DNA from: Deltaproteobacteria bacterium
GTDB lineage: Bacteria; Myxococcota_A; UBA796; UBA9615
Reading direction: 5' to 3'
DNA length: 10,307 bases
Assembly (NCBI GenBank): GCA_029261955.1
Contig: JAJDAI010000875.1
Location: forward strand, 1 to 10,307
Shown here: piece by piece, positions 1 to 7,382 of the stretch
Layout of the letters: the number at the start of each line of letters is the position of its first letter
Numbering within the stretch: position 1 is the stretch's first letter
Notes under the pieces: model-generated
Databases searched by the model: none
Told to the model about the DNA's origin: nothing
What the model saw: the letters and a program-made list of their open reading frames with translations, nothing else
Position numbers and translations under genes: made by a program

Positions 1-374
1 CCCACGCTCGCTTCAGCAGCCGGGCGGAGCGCGCCTACGAGCTCGACCGCGAGATCCTCTGCGATGACGAGGCGGTGGCCGGCGGCATCGACCCCCTCGC
101 GCTCGCCGACGCCGTCGTGCGCATCGCCCGCCTGCGGCCGCGCCCCCTGGGTCTGCCCGCAGCCACCGGCACCCACGACATCGACCGCGCGGTCCGCACC
201 CGGGTGCATCTGCTCCTCGGCCTCGGCGGGCCGCGGGTGGACGACGCGCCGGGCCGCACGCTCGCCGCCGTGGGGCTCGTCATCGCCGGCGCGAGCGCGC
301 TGCCCCACCTCGCCTTCGGCCTCCTGGTCTCCGTCCACTGCGGCGTCGAGACCCTCGTTCACTTCCTGGCCTGA
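1..374 (+). CDS. M56 family (BlaR1/MecR1-like) membrane metallopeptidase, C-terminal fragment
   Basis: The frame is open from the left edge (first full codon at 3) to the TGA at 372-374, giving 123 visible residues; the start and the HExxH zinc motif lie outside the window. The visible part begins with an E-L-D-R-E-x3-C-D-D-E-A-V segment (codons 39-77), followed by D-P-L-A-L-A-D-A-V-V-R-I-A. This is the usual arrangement of M56 peptidases, where the RE..CD helix follows the active site. A hydrophobic segment lies near the C-terminus (about codons 255-335), and the protein stops soon after it. No penicillin-binding sensor domain follows, unlike true BlaR1. M56 proteins sense a signal at the membrane and cleave, or cause cleavage of, a BlaI/CopY-type repressor. 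The gene sits 9 bp before the efflux genes, so control of that operon is the likely role (inference). The C-terminal tail contains His, Cys, Glu and His in close spacing. Confidence 0.8.
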   Translation, partial: HARFSSRAERAYELDREILCDDEAVAGGIDPLALADAVVRIARLRPRPLGLPAATGTHDIDRAVRTRVHLLLGLGGPRVDDAPGRTLAAVGLVIAGASALPHLAFGLLVSVHCGVETLVHFLA

Positions 375-383
375 GACCGACCG

Positions 384-1631
384 ATGCCCAGCTCCCGCGC
401 TTCCCTGCTGCTTCTTTCTACTATCCTGCTTAGTACGTTCCTGGGCGTTTCTGCCGGGCGGGCGGAGGGAGCGCTCACGCTCGCCGCGGCGGTGGAGCAG
501 GCGATCGAGCACAACCCCGAGCTGCGCCGCGCCCGGGTCGAGGTGGGCGCGGCGGAACAGGCTCGGACCGGCGCGGGGGCCCCTGCGGCCAACCCGGCGT
601 TGACGGTCGAGGCCGGGCCGCGCTTCACCCCCACCGGGCCCCAGGCGGACGTCGGGGTCTCGCTGGAGATCCCCATCGATCTGGGGGCCACGTCCCGTCG
701 GCGCCGCGCCGCGAGCTCGGCCCAGCTGGATGCTGCCCGCGCGCAGCTCGCCTGGGTGGAGCTGGGGGTGGCGACGGCCGCGCGGGTGCTCTTCGCGGAG
801 GCGGTGGCGGGGGATGCGCGGGTCGTGGCGGAGGAGGAGGCCGTCGCGCTCGCTCACGAGATGGAGCGGGTGGCTCGCCGTCGGCACGAGCTCGGCGAGG
901 TCTCCGTGCTGGAGCCCAACTTCGCGGGCCTCGAGCGGACCGAGGCCCAGGGCGCCCTGCTCTCCGCACGGAGGGATCGAGCCGTCGCCTACCGAGCCCT
1001 GGGCGCCTTGCTGGCCCTGCCCGCGAACGCGCCGCTGACGCTGGTCCCGGGGGCAGCCCCCAGCTGGCCCGAGTCCCTGGCCCCGAGCGTCGAGGCCCTG
1101 AGCGAGGGGCTGGCACGGCGGCCGGATCTGGTCGCCGCGACCGAGCGGGCGCGGGCCGCCGAGGCGCAGCTCGCAGCAGCCCGGGGACAGGGGGCTCCCG
1201 GGATGTCGGCTTCGGCCGGCTGGGTGCGGGAGGGTGACGAGGCGAACGTCGTGACCGGCGCCCTTCGCTTCGAGCTGCCGTTGCAGCGGAACCAGCTCGG
1301 GGTGGCCGAGGCCGGCGCCGCGGCGGGTCTCGCGGGCATCGACGCCGAGGTCGCTGCCCAGGCGGCGTTCCGCAGCCTCGCTGACGCCCTCGACGGATGG
1401 CAGGCCGCGGCCGCGCGCCACGCCCTGGCGACCTCGGAGGCCCTGCCGCTCGCCCAGGAGAGCCTGGCCCTGGTGCTGCGCGCCTACGAGGCCGGCAAGG
1501 AGGAGCTGCTCGGCGTCCTGTTGATGCAGCGCCAGGCCCTCACCGCGAGGCGGGCTGCGATCGACGCCGAACTCGAGCTGCACCGGGCCGCCGCCGCGCT
1601 GGAGCGCGCGGTCGGCCAGGAGGTCTTCTGA
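384..1631 (+). CDS. TolC-family outer membrane efflux channel (CzcC/CusC-like)
   Basis: This 415-residue protein is the outer membrane channel of a tripartite metal efflux pump. A signal peptide covers roughly residues 1-28, with a leucine-rich core and likely cleavage in the A-G-R-A/E region. The mature protein opens with L-T-L-A-A-A-V-E-Q-A-I-E-H-N-P-E-L, the classic start of outer membrane efflux protein repeats. A second repeat starts near residue 234, with A-R-R-P-D-L-V-A-A. Both halves are Ala/Arg/Glu-rich helices typical of the TolC periplasmic coiled-coil tunnel. The length matches CzcC-like proteins. No strong Shine-Dalgarno precedes the ATG, and the gap to the M56 stop is 9 bp, so translational coupling is plausible. 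The stop overlaps the adaptor start by one base. The substrate cannot be read from this subunit; the metal assignment comes from the neighbouring pump. Confidence 0.93.
   Translation: MPSSRASLLLLSTILLSTFLGVSAGRAEGALTLAAAVEQAIEHNPELRRARVEVGAAEQARTGAGAPAANPALTVEAGPRFTPTGPQADVGVSLEIPIDLGATSRRRRAASSAQLDAARAQLAWVELGVATAARVLFAEAVAGDARVVAEEEAVALAHEMERVARRRHELGEVSVLEPNFAGLERTEAQGALLSARRDRAVAYRALGALLALPANAPLTLVPGAAPSWPESLAPSVEALSEGLARRPDLVAATERARAAEAQLAAARGQGAPGMSASAGWVREGDEANVVTGALRFELPLQRNQLGVAEAGAAAGLAGIDAEVAAQAAFRSLADALDGWQAAAARHALATSEALPLAQESLALVLRAYEAGKEELLGVLLMQRQALTARRAAIDAELELHRAAAALERAVGQEVF
1618..1623 (+). promoter_or_regulatory. Shine-Dalgarno AGGAGG for the efflux adaptor gene
   Basis: A perfect AGGAGG sits inside the last codons of the channel gene, 7 nt before the ATG at 1631. 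It fixes that start, although the frame stays open far upstream, and suggests that the adaptor is translated strongly in its own right as well as by coupling. Confidence 0.8.
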
Positions 1632-2848
1632 TGACTGTCCGCATCCTGTTGCTGTCCCTGTTGGCGGCTTGCGCCGCGCCTGAGGGAGGGCACGACGAGC
1701 ACCGCGAGGGCGGCCACGACGAGCACGGCGACGAGCACGGCGACGAGCACGGCGAGGACAAGCACGAGGAGGGGGTCGTGAGGCTCGACGCGGCCGCCGC
1801 CGCCGCCTCGGGCGTGCGCGTCGAAGCCGCCGCCCTGCGCGCCCTGCTGCCCGAGCTTCGCACCACCGGGCGCGTCGCCTTCAACGAGAACCAGCTGGCC
1901 CACGTGGGCCCGCGCTCCGAGGGCCGGGTGGCCGAGGTCAAGGCGGACCTGGGGGCGCAGGTGTCCCGCGGCCAGGTCATCGCCATCCTCGATTCGGTCG
2001 AGCTGGGCCGGGCCCGCGCGGACTTCCTGGGGGCTCGCGCGAACCTCCAGGTGGCCGAGGCCGCCCTGGGCCGCGAGGAGGCCCTGCTGGCCGAGAAGAT
2101 CACGTCCCAGGCCGAGGTGCTCGCGGCCCGGGCGGCCTTCGAACAGGCCCGCGCCCTGGCCTCGGCCGCGGCGGAGACCCTGCGGGTCCTCGGGCTCTCC
2201 AACCGGGAGGTCGAGGCGCTCGATTTCGGCTCGGGCACCCCCGGCCGGCTCGCCCTGCGCGCGCCCTTCGCCGGCACCCTGGTCGAACGGCACCTCCAGC
2301 GGGGCGAGTTCGTGGTGCCCGCGGACACCCTGTTCACCGTCGCCGACCTCTCCTCGCTGTGGATCTGGATCGACGTCTACGAGCGGGACCTCAGCCGCGT
2401 GCACCTGGGCGACGAGGCGCGGGTCTCCGTCGACGCCTGGCCCGGGCGGGAGTGGGTCGGCAGCGTCACCTACCTGCGCGACGCGGTCGATCCCGATTCC
2501 CGGACCGTGCGCGCCCGCATCGAGGTCGACAACCCCGACGGCGCGCTGCGGCCCGAGATGTTCGCGGCCGTGCAGTTGCTCGATCCGCACCACGAGGACG
2601 TCGGCACGAGCGAGGTGCTCGCGGTGCCCGACGCCGCCGTGCAGCGCGCCGCGACGGGCAGCGTGGTCTACGTCCAGTCCGCGCCCGGGACCTTCGAGCA
2701 GAGGGCCGTGCGCCTGGGGCACCGCAGCGACGGCTTCGCCGAGGTGCTGTCGGGGCTGACGGTCGGTGAGCAGGTCGTCGTCGCGGGGGCCTTCCTCCTC
2801 AAGACCGAAGCGTCCCGCGAGTCGCTCGGCGGCGGACACAGCCACTGA
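1631..2848 (+). CDS. HME-RND efflux periplasmic adaptor lipoprotein with His-rich N-terminus (CzcB/CusB-like)
   Basis: This 405-residue membrane-fusion protein bridges the inner-membrane pump and the outer-membrane channel. The start at 1631 is supported by AGGAGG at 7 nt spacing and by an immediate lipoprotein signal with lipobox L-A-A-C14. Residues 21-48 form a His/Asp/Glu/Gly-rich stretch with seven histidines. A first biotinyl/lipoyl half follows at about 92-125 (G-R-V-A-E-V-K-A-D-L-G-A-Q-V-S-R-G-Q-V), then an alpha-helical hairpin at about 126-190. The second lipoyl half is at about 203-240 (L-R-A-P-F-A-G-T-L-V). The beta-barrel contains L-S-S-L-W-I-W-I-D-V-Y-E-R-D-L, a strong CzcB/CusB hallmark, and a membrane-proximal domain closes the protein, ending H-S-H. 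The gene overlaps both neighbours by one base (TGATG). The His-rich stretch probably binds or buffers metal in the periplasm (inference). Metal identity is uncertain. Confidence 0.93.
   Translation: MTVRILLLSLLAACAAPEGGHDEHREGGHDEHGDEHGDEHGEDKHEEGVVRLDAAAAAASGVRVEAAALRALLPELRTTGRVAFNENQLAHVGPRSEGRVAEVKADLGAQVSRGQVIAILDSVELGRARADFLGARANLQVAEAALGREEALLAEKITSQAEVLAARAAFEQARALASAAAETLRVLGLSNREVEALDFGSGTPGRLALRAPFAGTLVERHLQRGEFVVPADTLFTVADLSSLWIWIDVYERDLSRVHLGDEARVSVDAWPGREWVGSVTYLRDAVDPDSRTVRARIEVDNPDGALRPEMFAAVQLLDPHHEDVGTSEVLAVPDAAVQRAATGSVVYVQSAPGTFEQRAVRLGHRSDGFAEVLSGLTVGEQVVVAGAFLLKTEASRESLGGGHSH
1691..1774 (+). repeat. His/Asp/Glu-rich metal-binding-like stretch with 12-nt tandem units
   Basis: Codons for residues 21-48 of the adaptor hold seven His, mostly in H-D-E-H and H-G-D-E repeats. 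The middle is a tandem of the 12-nt unit CACGGCGACGAG, so the stretch could lengthen or shorten by slippage. Similar His-rich stretches occur at the N-termini of some CzcB-like adaptors and metal chaperones. Confidence 0.75.
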
Positions 2849-5800
2849 TGTTCGCGCGCCTCGCCTGCTGGTCCCTCGACAACCGGGTCCTGGTCCTCTG
2901 CGCATGGCTCCTGGTCGCCGCCGTCGGGCTGCGGTCCATGAGCGCGCTCCCCCTCGACGCCGTGCCCGACGTCACCAACGTGCAGGTCCAGGTGCTCACC
3001 AACGTGCCGGGCCTGGCGCCGGAGGAGGTCGAGACCTTCGTCACCTTCGCGGTCGAAGCGGCGATGTCCGGGGTGCCGCAGGTCGAGGAGGTGCGCTCGG
3101 TCAGCAAGTTCGGGCTCTCCGTCGTCACCGTCGTCTTCGAGGAGCGCACCGACATCTACTGGGCGCGGCAGCAGGTGTCCGAGCGGCTCAACGTGGCCCG
3201 GGAGCAGATCCCCGAGGGCTACGGCGAGCCCGAGCTGGGCCCGATCTCCACCGGGCTCGGCGAGATCTTCCAGTTCGAGGTGCGCGGAGAGCCGGCCTGC
3301 GCCCCCGACGCGCCGGACACCGAGGCCTGCTGGAGCCTGATGGAGCTGCGCACGCTGCTCGACTGGACCGTCGCGACCCGCCTGCGGGCGGTGCCCGGCA
3401 TCGTCGAGGTCAACTCCTTCGGCGGCCACTGGAAGGCTTGGCAGGTCACGCTCGACCCCGACCGGCTCGTGGCGCGCGGTCTCTCGGTCAGGGACGTGAC
3501 CGGGGCCTTGGAGTCCAACAACCGCAACGTCGGCGGCGGCACCCTCGCGCGGGGTGGCGAGCAGTACCTGGTGCGGGGCGAGGGCTTGATCGGATCGCTG
3601 GACGACCTCGGAGACGTCGTGCTGTCGCGCGACGAGTCGGGCACCCCGATCCGGATCCGGGACGTGGCGCGGGTCGAGTTCGCGCCGGTCATCCGGCAAG
3701 GCGCGGTGACCCGGGACGGCCGCGGCGAGGCGGTGGTGGGCATCGTGATGATGCTGATGGGCGCCGACTCGCGGACGGTGGTGCGCGACGTGAAGCAAGC
3801 CCTGGCCGAGGTCGAGCGCACGCTGCCCGCAGGCGTGACCATCGACCCCTTCTACGACCGCACGGAGCTGATCGAGCGCACGATCTCCACCGTCCGCACC
3901 AACCTGCTCGAGGGCGGCCTGCTGGTCGTGCTGGTGCTGCTGCTCTTCCTCGGGAACCTGCGCGGCGGGCTGATCGTGGCCGCGGCCATCCCCCTGTCGA
4001 TGCTCGTCGCCTTCACGGCGATGCGGGCGATGGGCCTCTCGGGCAACCTCATGAGCCTCGGCGCGATCGACTTCGGGCTCATCGTCGACGGCTCGGTCGT
4101 GATGATCGAGAACATCGTGCGCGTGCTGCACCAGGAGCGGCCGGCGACGGCCGGGGAGCGGCGCCTGGCCGTGCGGCGGGCGGCGTCGGAGGTGGCTCGC
4201 CCGGTCGCGTTCGCGGTGGGGATCATCATCCTCGTCTACCTGCCGATCCTCGCGCTGACGGGCATCGAGGGGAAGATGTTCCGGCCGATGGCCCTGACCG
4301 TGGTCTCGGCCCTGCTCGGCTCGCTGGTCTGCGCGCTGACCCTGATGCCGGTGCTCGCGTCGCTGCTCCTCACCCGGCCCACCGAGGCCGAGCCCCGACT
4401 CTTCGTGCTGGCCCGCAGCCTCTGGGAGCCGCTGTTCGGCCTCGCGCGGAAGCGCGCGCGGCTCACCTTCGCGGCTGCGATCGGCGTGTTCGTGGCGAGC
4501 CTCGGGCTGATCCCGGTGCTGGGCGCGGAGTTCATCCCGACGCTCGACGAGGGCGCCATCGCCGTCCAGATCTGGCGCCTGCCGAGCATCTCCCTGGAGG
4601 AGAGCAACCGGATCTCGACCCGCGCCGAGCAGGTCATCAAGGAGGCCTTTCCCGAGGTGGACACGGTCATCTCCCGGACGGGCCGGGCCGAGATCGCCAC
4701 CGATCCGATGGGCGTGGAGATCTCGGACACCTACCTGATGCTGAAGCCACCGGAGGAGTGGCGCTTCGCCAGCAAGGCCGAGCTGGTCGAAGCCATCGAC
4801 GCCGAGCTGACGCGCTCGGTGCCCGGGGCGATGTTCAGCTACAGCCAGCCGATCGAGCTGCGCGTCTCGGAGCTGATCGCGGGGGTGCGGTCCGCCGTCG
4901 GCATCCAGGTCTACGGGGACGACCTGACCCGCCTCAAGGAGGTCGCGCACGCCGTGGCCGCCGTGGTCCGGACCATCCCCGGCGCGGCGGAGGTCAAGGC
5001 GGAGCAGACGAGCGGGCTGCCACTCCAGCGGATCATCGTCGACCGCGGGGCCGTGGCCCGGCACGGCCTGAACGCCGACGACGTGCTGGAGGTGGTCCAG
5101 GCCATCGGCGGGATCCGGGCCGGGACCGTCGTCGAAGGACAGCAACGCTTCCCGCTGCTCGTCCGCTTCGACGAGTCCGTTCGCCAGGACCCCGAGCGCA
5201 TCGCGGGCCTGCGGGTGGCCGTGCCGAGCGCGCACGGGCCGCGGGCCATGATCCCGCTGGCTCAGCTCGCCGCCATCCGCATCGAGGACGGGCCCGCGCA
5301 GATCAGCCGCGAGGCGCTCAGCCGCCGCATCAACGTCGAGGCGAACGTGCGCGGCCGGGACCTCGCGTCCTTCGTGGCGGAGGCGCGGGCGGCAGTGGAC
5401 GAGCAGGTGCAGCTGCCAGCGGGCTGGCGGGTGCACTGGGGGGGCCAGTTCGAGAACCTCGAAGCGGCGGCGGAGCGGCTGTCCGTGCTCGTGCCCCTCG
5501 CCCTGCTGCTCATCTTCGTCCTGCTGTACCAGGCCTTCGGATCCGCCCGGCTGGCGGTGCTGATCTTCCTGAACGTGCCCCTCGCGATGACGGGCGGGCT
5601 CGTGGCGCTCGCGCTGCGCGGCTACCCGCTGTCGATCTCGGCGGGGGTTGGCTTCATCGCCTTGTTCGGGGTCGCCGTGCTCAACGGGGTGGTGCTCGTC
5701 TCCTACATCGTGAGCCAGCGCGCGGCGGGGCTGGACCCTGCGCTCGCGGCCGAGCAGGCGGCGCGGATCCGCCTGCGCCCGGTGCTGATGACGGCGCTGG

Positions 5801-5994
5801 TGGCCGCGCTGGGCTTCGTTCCGATGGCGCTCGCGGGCAGCGCCGGGGCCGAGGTCCAGCGGCCCCTCGCGACGGTGGTGATCGGGGGGCTCGTGACCTC
5901 GACGATCCTGACGATGCTGGTCCTGCCGGCGATCTACCCCTGGTTCGACGGGGGGCGACGCCGGGGCGACTCCCCGCTCGATGCGCAGGCCTGA
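2848..5994 (+). CDS. CzcA-family heavy-metal efflux RND pump (inner-membrane permease)
   Basis: At 1048 residues this has the usual length for a CzcA/CusA proton-metal antiporter. The N-terminus has TM1 (about 12-30), then L-P-L-D-A-V-P-D-V-T-N-V-Q-V-Q-V and G-P-I-S-T-G-L-G-E-I-F, both HME-RND hallmarks. TM2-TM6 lie around 345-510, TM7 near 537-557 and TM8-TM12 around 880-1035, with two large periplasmic porter halves. TM4 carries D408-F-G-L-I-V-D414-G-S-V-V-M-I-E421-N. The D/D/E spacing (6 and 7) equals the proton-relay residues D402/D408/E415 described for Cupriavidus CzcA. The DFG form is typical of divalent-metal pumps, while Cu/Ag pumps carry a different TM4 motif. The start overlaps the adaptor stop by one base. 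Two cysteines (C151, C161) bracket a short apparent insertion in the first porter half. Export of Co/Zn/Cd/Ni is likely; the exact ion is not resolved. Confidence 0.95.
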   Translation: MFARLACWSLDNRVLVLCAWLLVAAVGLRSMSALPLDAVPDVTNVQVQVLTNVPGLAPEEVETFVTFAVEAAMSGVPQVEEVRSVSKFGLSVVTVVFEERTDIYWARQQVSERLNVAREQIPEGYGEPELGPISTGLGEIFQFEVRGEPACAPDAPDTEACWSLMELRTLLDWTVATRLRAVPGIVEVNSFGGHWKAWQVTLDPDRLVARGLSVRDVTGALESNNRNVGGGTLARGGEQYLVRGEGLIGSLDDLGDVVLSRDESGTPIRIRDVARVEFAPVIRQGAVTRDGRGEAVVGIVMMLMGADSRTVVRDVKQALAEVERTLPAGVTIDPFYDRTELIERTISTVRTNLLEGGLLVVLVLLLFLGNLRGGLIVAAAIPLSMLVAFTAMRAMGLSGNLMSLGAIDFGLIVDGSVVMIENIVRVLHQERPATAGERRLAVRRAASEVARPVAFAVGIIILVYLPILALTGIEGKMFRPMALTVVSALLGSLVCALTLMPVLASLLLTRPTEAEPRLFVLARSLWEPLFGLARKRARLTFAAAIGVFVASLGLIPVLGAEFIPTLDEGAIAVQIWRLPSISLEESNRISTRAEQVIKEAFPEVDTVISRTGRAEIATDPMGVEISDTYLMLKPPEEWRFASKAELVEAIDAELTRSVPGAMFSYSQPIELRVSELIAGVRSAVGIQVYGDDLTRLKEVAHAVAAVVRTIPGAAEVKAEQTSGLPLQRIIVDRGAVARHGLNADDVLEVVQAIGGIRAGTVVEGQQRFPLLVRFDESVRQDPERIAGLRVAVPSAHGPRAMIPLAQLAAIRIEDGPAQISREALSRRINVEANVRGRDLASFVAEARAAVDEQVQLPAGWRVHWGGQFENLEAAAERLSVLVPLALLLIFVLLYQAFGSARLAVLIFLNVPLAMTGGLVALALRGYPLSISAGVGFIALFGVAVLNGVVLVSYIVSQRAAGLDPALAAEQAARIRLRPVLMTALVAALGFVPMALAGSAGAEVQRPLATVVIGGLVTSTILTMLVLPAIYPWFDGGRRRGDSPLDAQA

Positions 5995-6092
5995 TCGCGC
6001 CCCCCGGCAGCGGCGAGATCAACCGCCCGAGGCCCCCGGCTTCCCTGGACCTGGGTCGCGGCGATGCGCTACATGGGCGCTACCCGCAGTTC

Positions 6093-6096
6093 GGAG
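6093..6096 (+). promoter_or_regulatory. Shine-Dalgarno GGAG deciding the aminotransferase start
   Basis: GGAG lies 6 nt before the ATG at 6103. The upstream in-frame ATGs at 6064 and 6073 have no comparable site, so 6103 is preferred. Confidence 0.6.
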
Positions 6097-6102
6097 CCGC
6101 TG

Positions 6103-7380
6103 ATGTCCTTCCTCCCGACCGTCCCTCCGCCGCTGGCGACGCCCCTGGCCGCCATCCTCCCGTCAGAGCCCCTGCTGCTCATGGGCGCGGGCCCCGTGCC
6201 CATCCCGCACGCGGTCGCGAGCGCCAACGGGGTGGTGATCAACCACCTCGGCGACACCATGAACCAGGTCGTGCTCGGCCTGAAGGACATGGCGGCCTAC
6301 GCCTTCCAGACCTCCAGCCCGCGGGTGCTCGGCGTGGCCGGCCCCGCCTCGGCGTCCATGGAGATGGCGATCGCGAACCTGGCCTGGCCCGGCCGGCGCG
6401 TGCTGGCCCTGGTCTGCGGCGTCTTCAGCCACCGCCTGGCCGAGATGGCCCTGGGGGTCGGCGCCGACGTGACCACGGTGACCTCCGGCGCGCTCCAGCC
6501 GATCCGCCCCGAGCAGGTGGAGCAGGCCCTGGCGCAGGGGCAGTTCGACCTCGTGACGGTGGTCCAGGGCGAGACGTCCTGCGGTGTGCGCACGGGGGAG
6601 CTCGAGGCCATCGCCCGCCTCGTCCAGGCGCACGGCGCGCTGCTGATCGTGGACGCGGTCTGCACCCTGTCGACGACCGCGCTGCAGATGGACGCCTGGG
6701 GCATCGACGTCTGCGTGACCGGCGGCCAGAAGGGGCTCTCGTCGATCCCGGGCGTGTCCCTGATCGCCTTCTCCGAGGCCGCCTGGACCGTGGTGGAGAC
6801 CCGCCCCCGGCCGATGCCGCACTGGTGCCTCGACGCTGCCCGCGCCTGGCGATTCTGGGGCGAGCACGCCTACCACTACACCGCCCCGGTGCCCGGCATC
6901 CTGGCCCTGTACGAGGCCCTGCGGCTCATCGCCGAGGAGACGCTGGAGGCGCGCTTCGAGCGCCACGCCCGCTCCTCGGCCGCGCTCCAGGCCGCGCTGC
7001 AGGTCATGGGGCTGGGGCTCCTCGTGCCCGAGCCGGACCGGCTGCACTCCGTCGTGGCGGTCTGCATGCCCGAGGGCGCCGACATCCCGGCCATCCGCCG
7101 CACGATGGTCGAGGGCTTCAACGTGGAGATCGCGGGCGCCTTTGGGCTCGACATCGTGCGCATCGGCCAGATGGGCGAGCAGTGCCGTCCCAGCAACCTG
7201 TTTCGCGTGCTCTACGCCCTCGGCGCGAGCTGCCGCTTGCACGGCGTGCCGCTGGACGTCGCGGGCGGCATGGCCCAGCTCGAGCAGGAGCTCACCGTGT
7301 TCCCGTCTGGCAGCAACCCCACGACCGACCTGGGGATCGCGCCCCTCGTCGACCTGGGGCCTGACCCGCTGCCCGCCTGA
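6103..7380 (+). CDS. Class V PLP-dependent aminotransferase, alanine/serine-glyoxylate aminotransferase type
   Basis: From the preferred start this is 425 residues. It begins with a family-like L-L-L-M-G-A-G-P-V-P-I-P segment (AGXT has a related LLLGPGPSNLP). Further landmarks are Q-G-E-T-S-C-G-V, then I-V-D184-A-V, where the Asp should contact the PLP ring nitrogen, then T-G-G-Q-K210-G-L-S-S-I-P-G, where K210 should form the PLP Schiff base. Y-H-Y-T-A-P-V and L-I-A-E-E-T-L-E-A-R-F-E-R-H follow, and V-R-I-G-Q-M-G comes near the end. D184 and K210 fall almost where they do in human AGXT (K209). These enzymes transfer an amino group from Ala or Ser to glyoxylate in the cytoplasm; ureidoglycine-glyoxylate aminotransferases share the fold, so the donor is unresolved. 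Positions usually Ser or Thr near the cofactor are Cys here. It lies 108 bp after the pump gene, so it may have its own promoter. An alternative start at 6064 adds 13 residues. Confidence 0.9.
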   Translation: MSFLPTVPPPLATPLAAILPSEPLLLMGAGPVPIPHAVASANGVVINHLGDTMNQVVLGLKDMAAYAFQTSSPRVLGVAGPASASMEMAIANLAWPGRRVLALVCGVFSHRLAEMALGVGADVTTVTSGALQPIRPEQVEQALAQGQFDLVTVVQGETSCGVRTGELEAIARLVQAHGALLIVDAVCTLSTTALQMDAWGIDVCVTGGQKGLSSIPGVSLIAFSEAAWTVVETRPRPMPHWCLDAARAWRFWGEHAYHYTAPVPGILALYEALRLIAEETLEARFERHARSSAALQAALQVMGLGLLVPEPDRLHSVVAVCMPEGADIPAIRRTMVEGFNVEIAGAFGLDIVRIGQMGEQCRPSNLFRVLYALGASCRLHGVPLDVAGGMAQLEQELTVFPSGSNPTTDLGIAPLVDLGPDPLPA

Positions 7381-7382
7381 GT

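Noticed and set aside
2668..5436. A 922-codon open frame on the minus strand opposite the RND pump.
   Set aside because: It lies antisense to an unmistakable CzcA gene, is low-complexity (His/Asp/Arg-rich) and matches nothing. Long antisense frames are expected in very GC-rich DNA.
5995..6102. Possible terminator or promoter between the pump and the aminotransferase.
   Set aside because: GC-rich partial palindromes exist, but there is no stable stem with a T-run and no convincing -35/-10 pair.
2766..7364. A 1532-codon plus-strand frame overlapping both the pump and the aminotransferase.
   Set aside because: It is a shifted frame over two real genes, with Arg/Gly/Ala/Pro-rich sequence and no domain.
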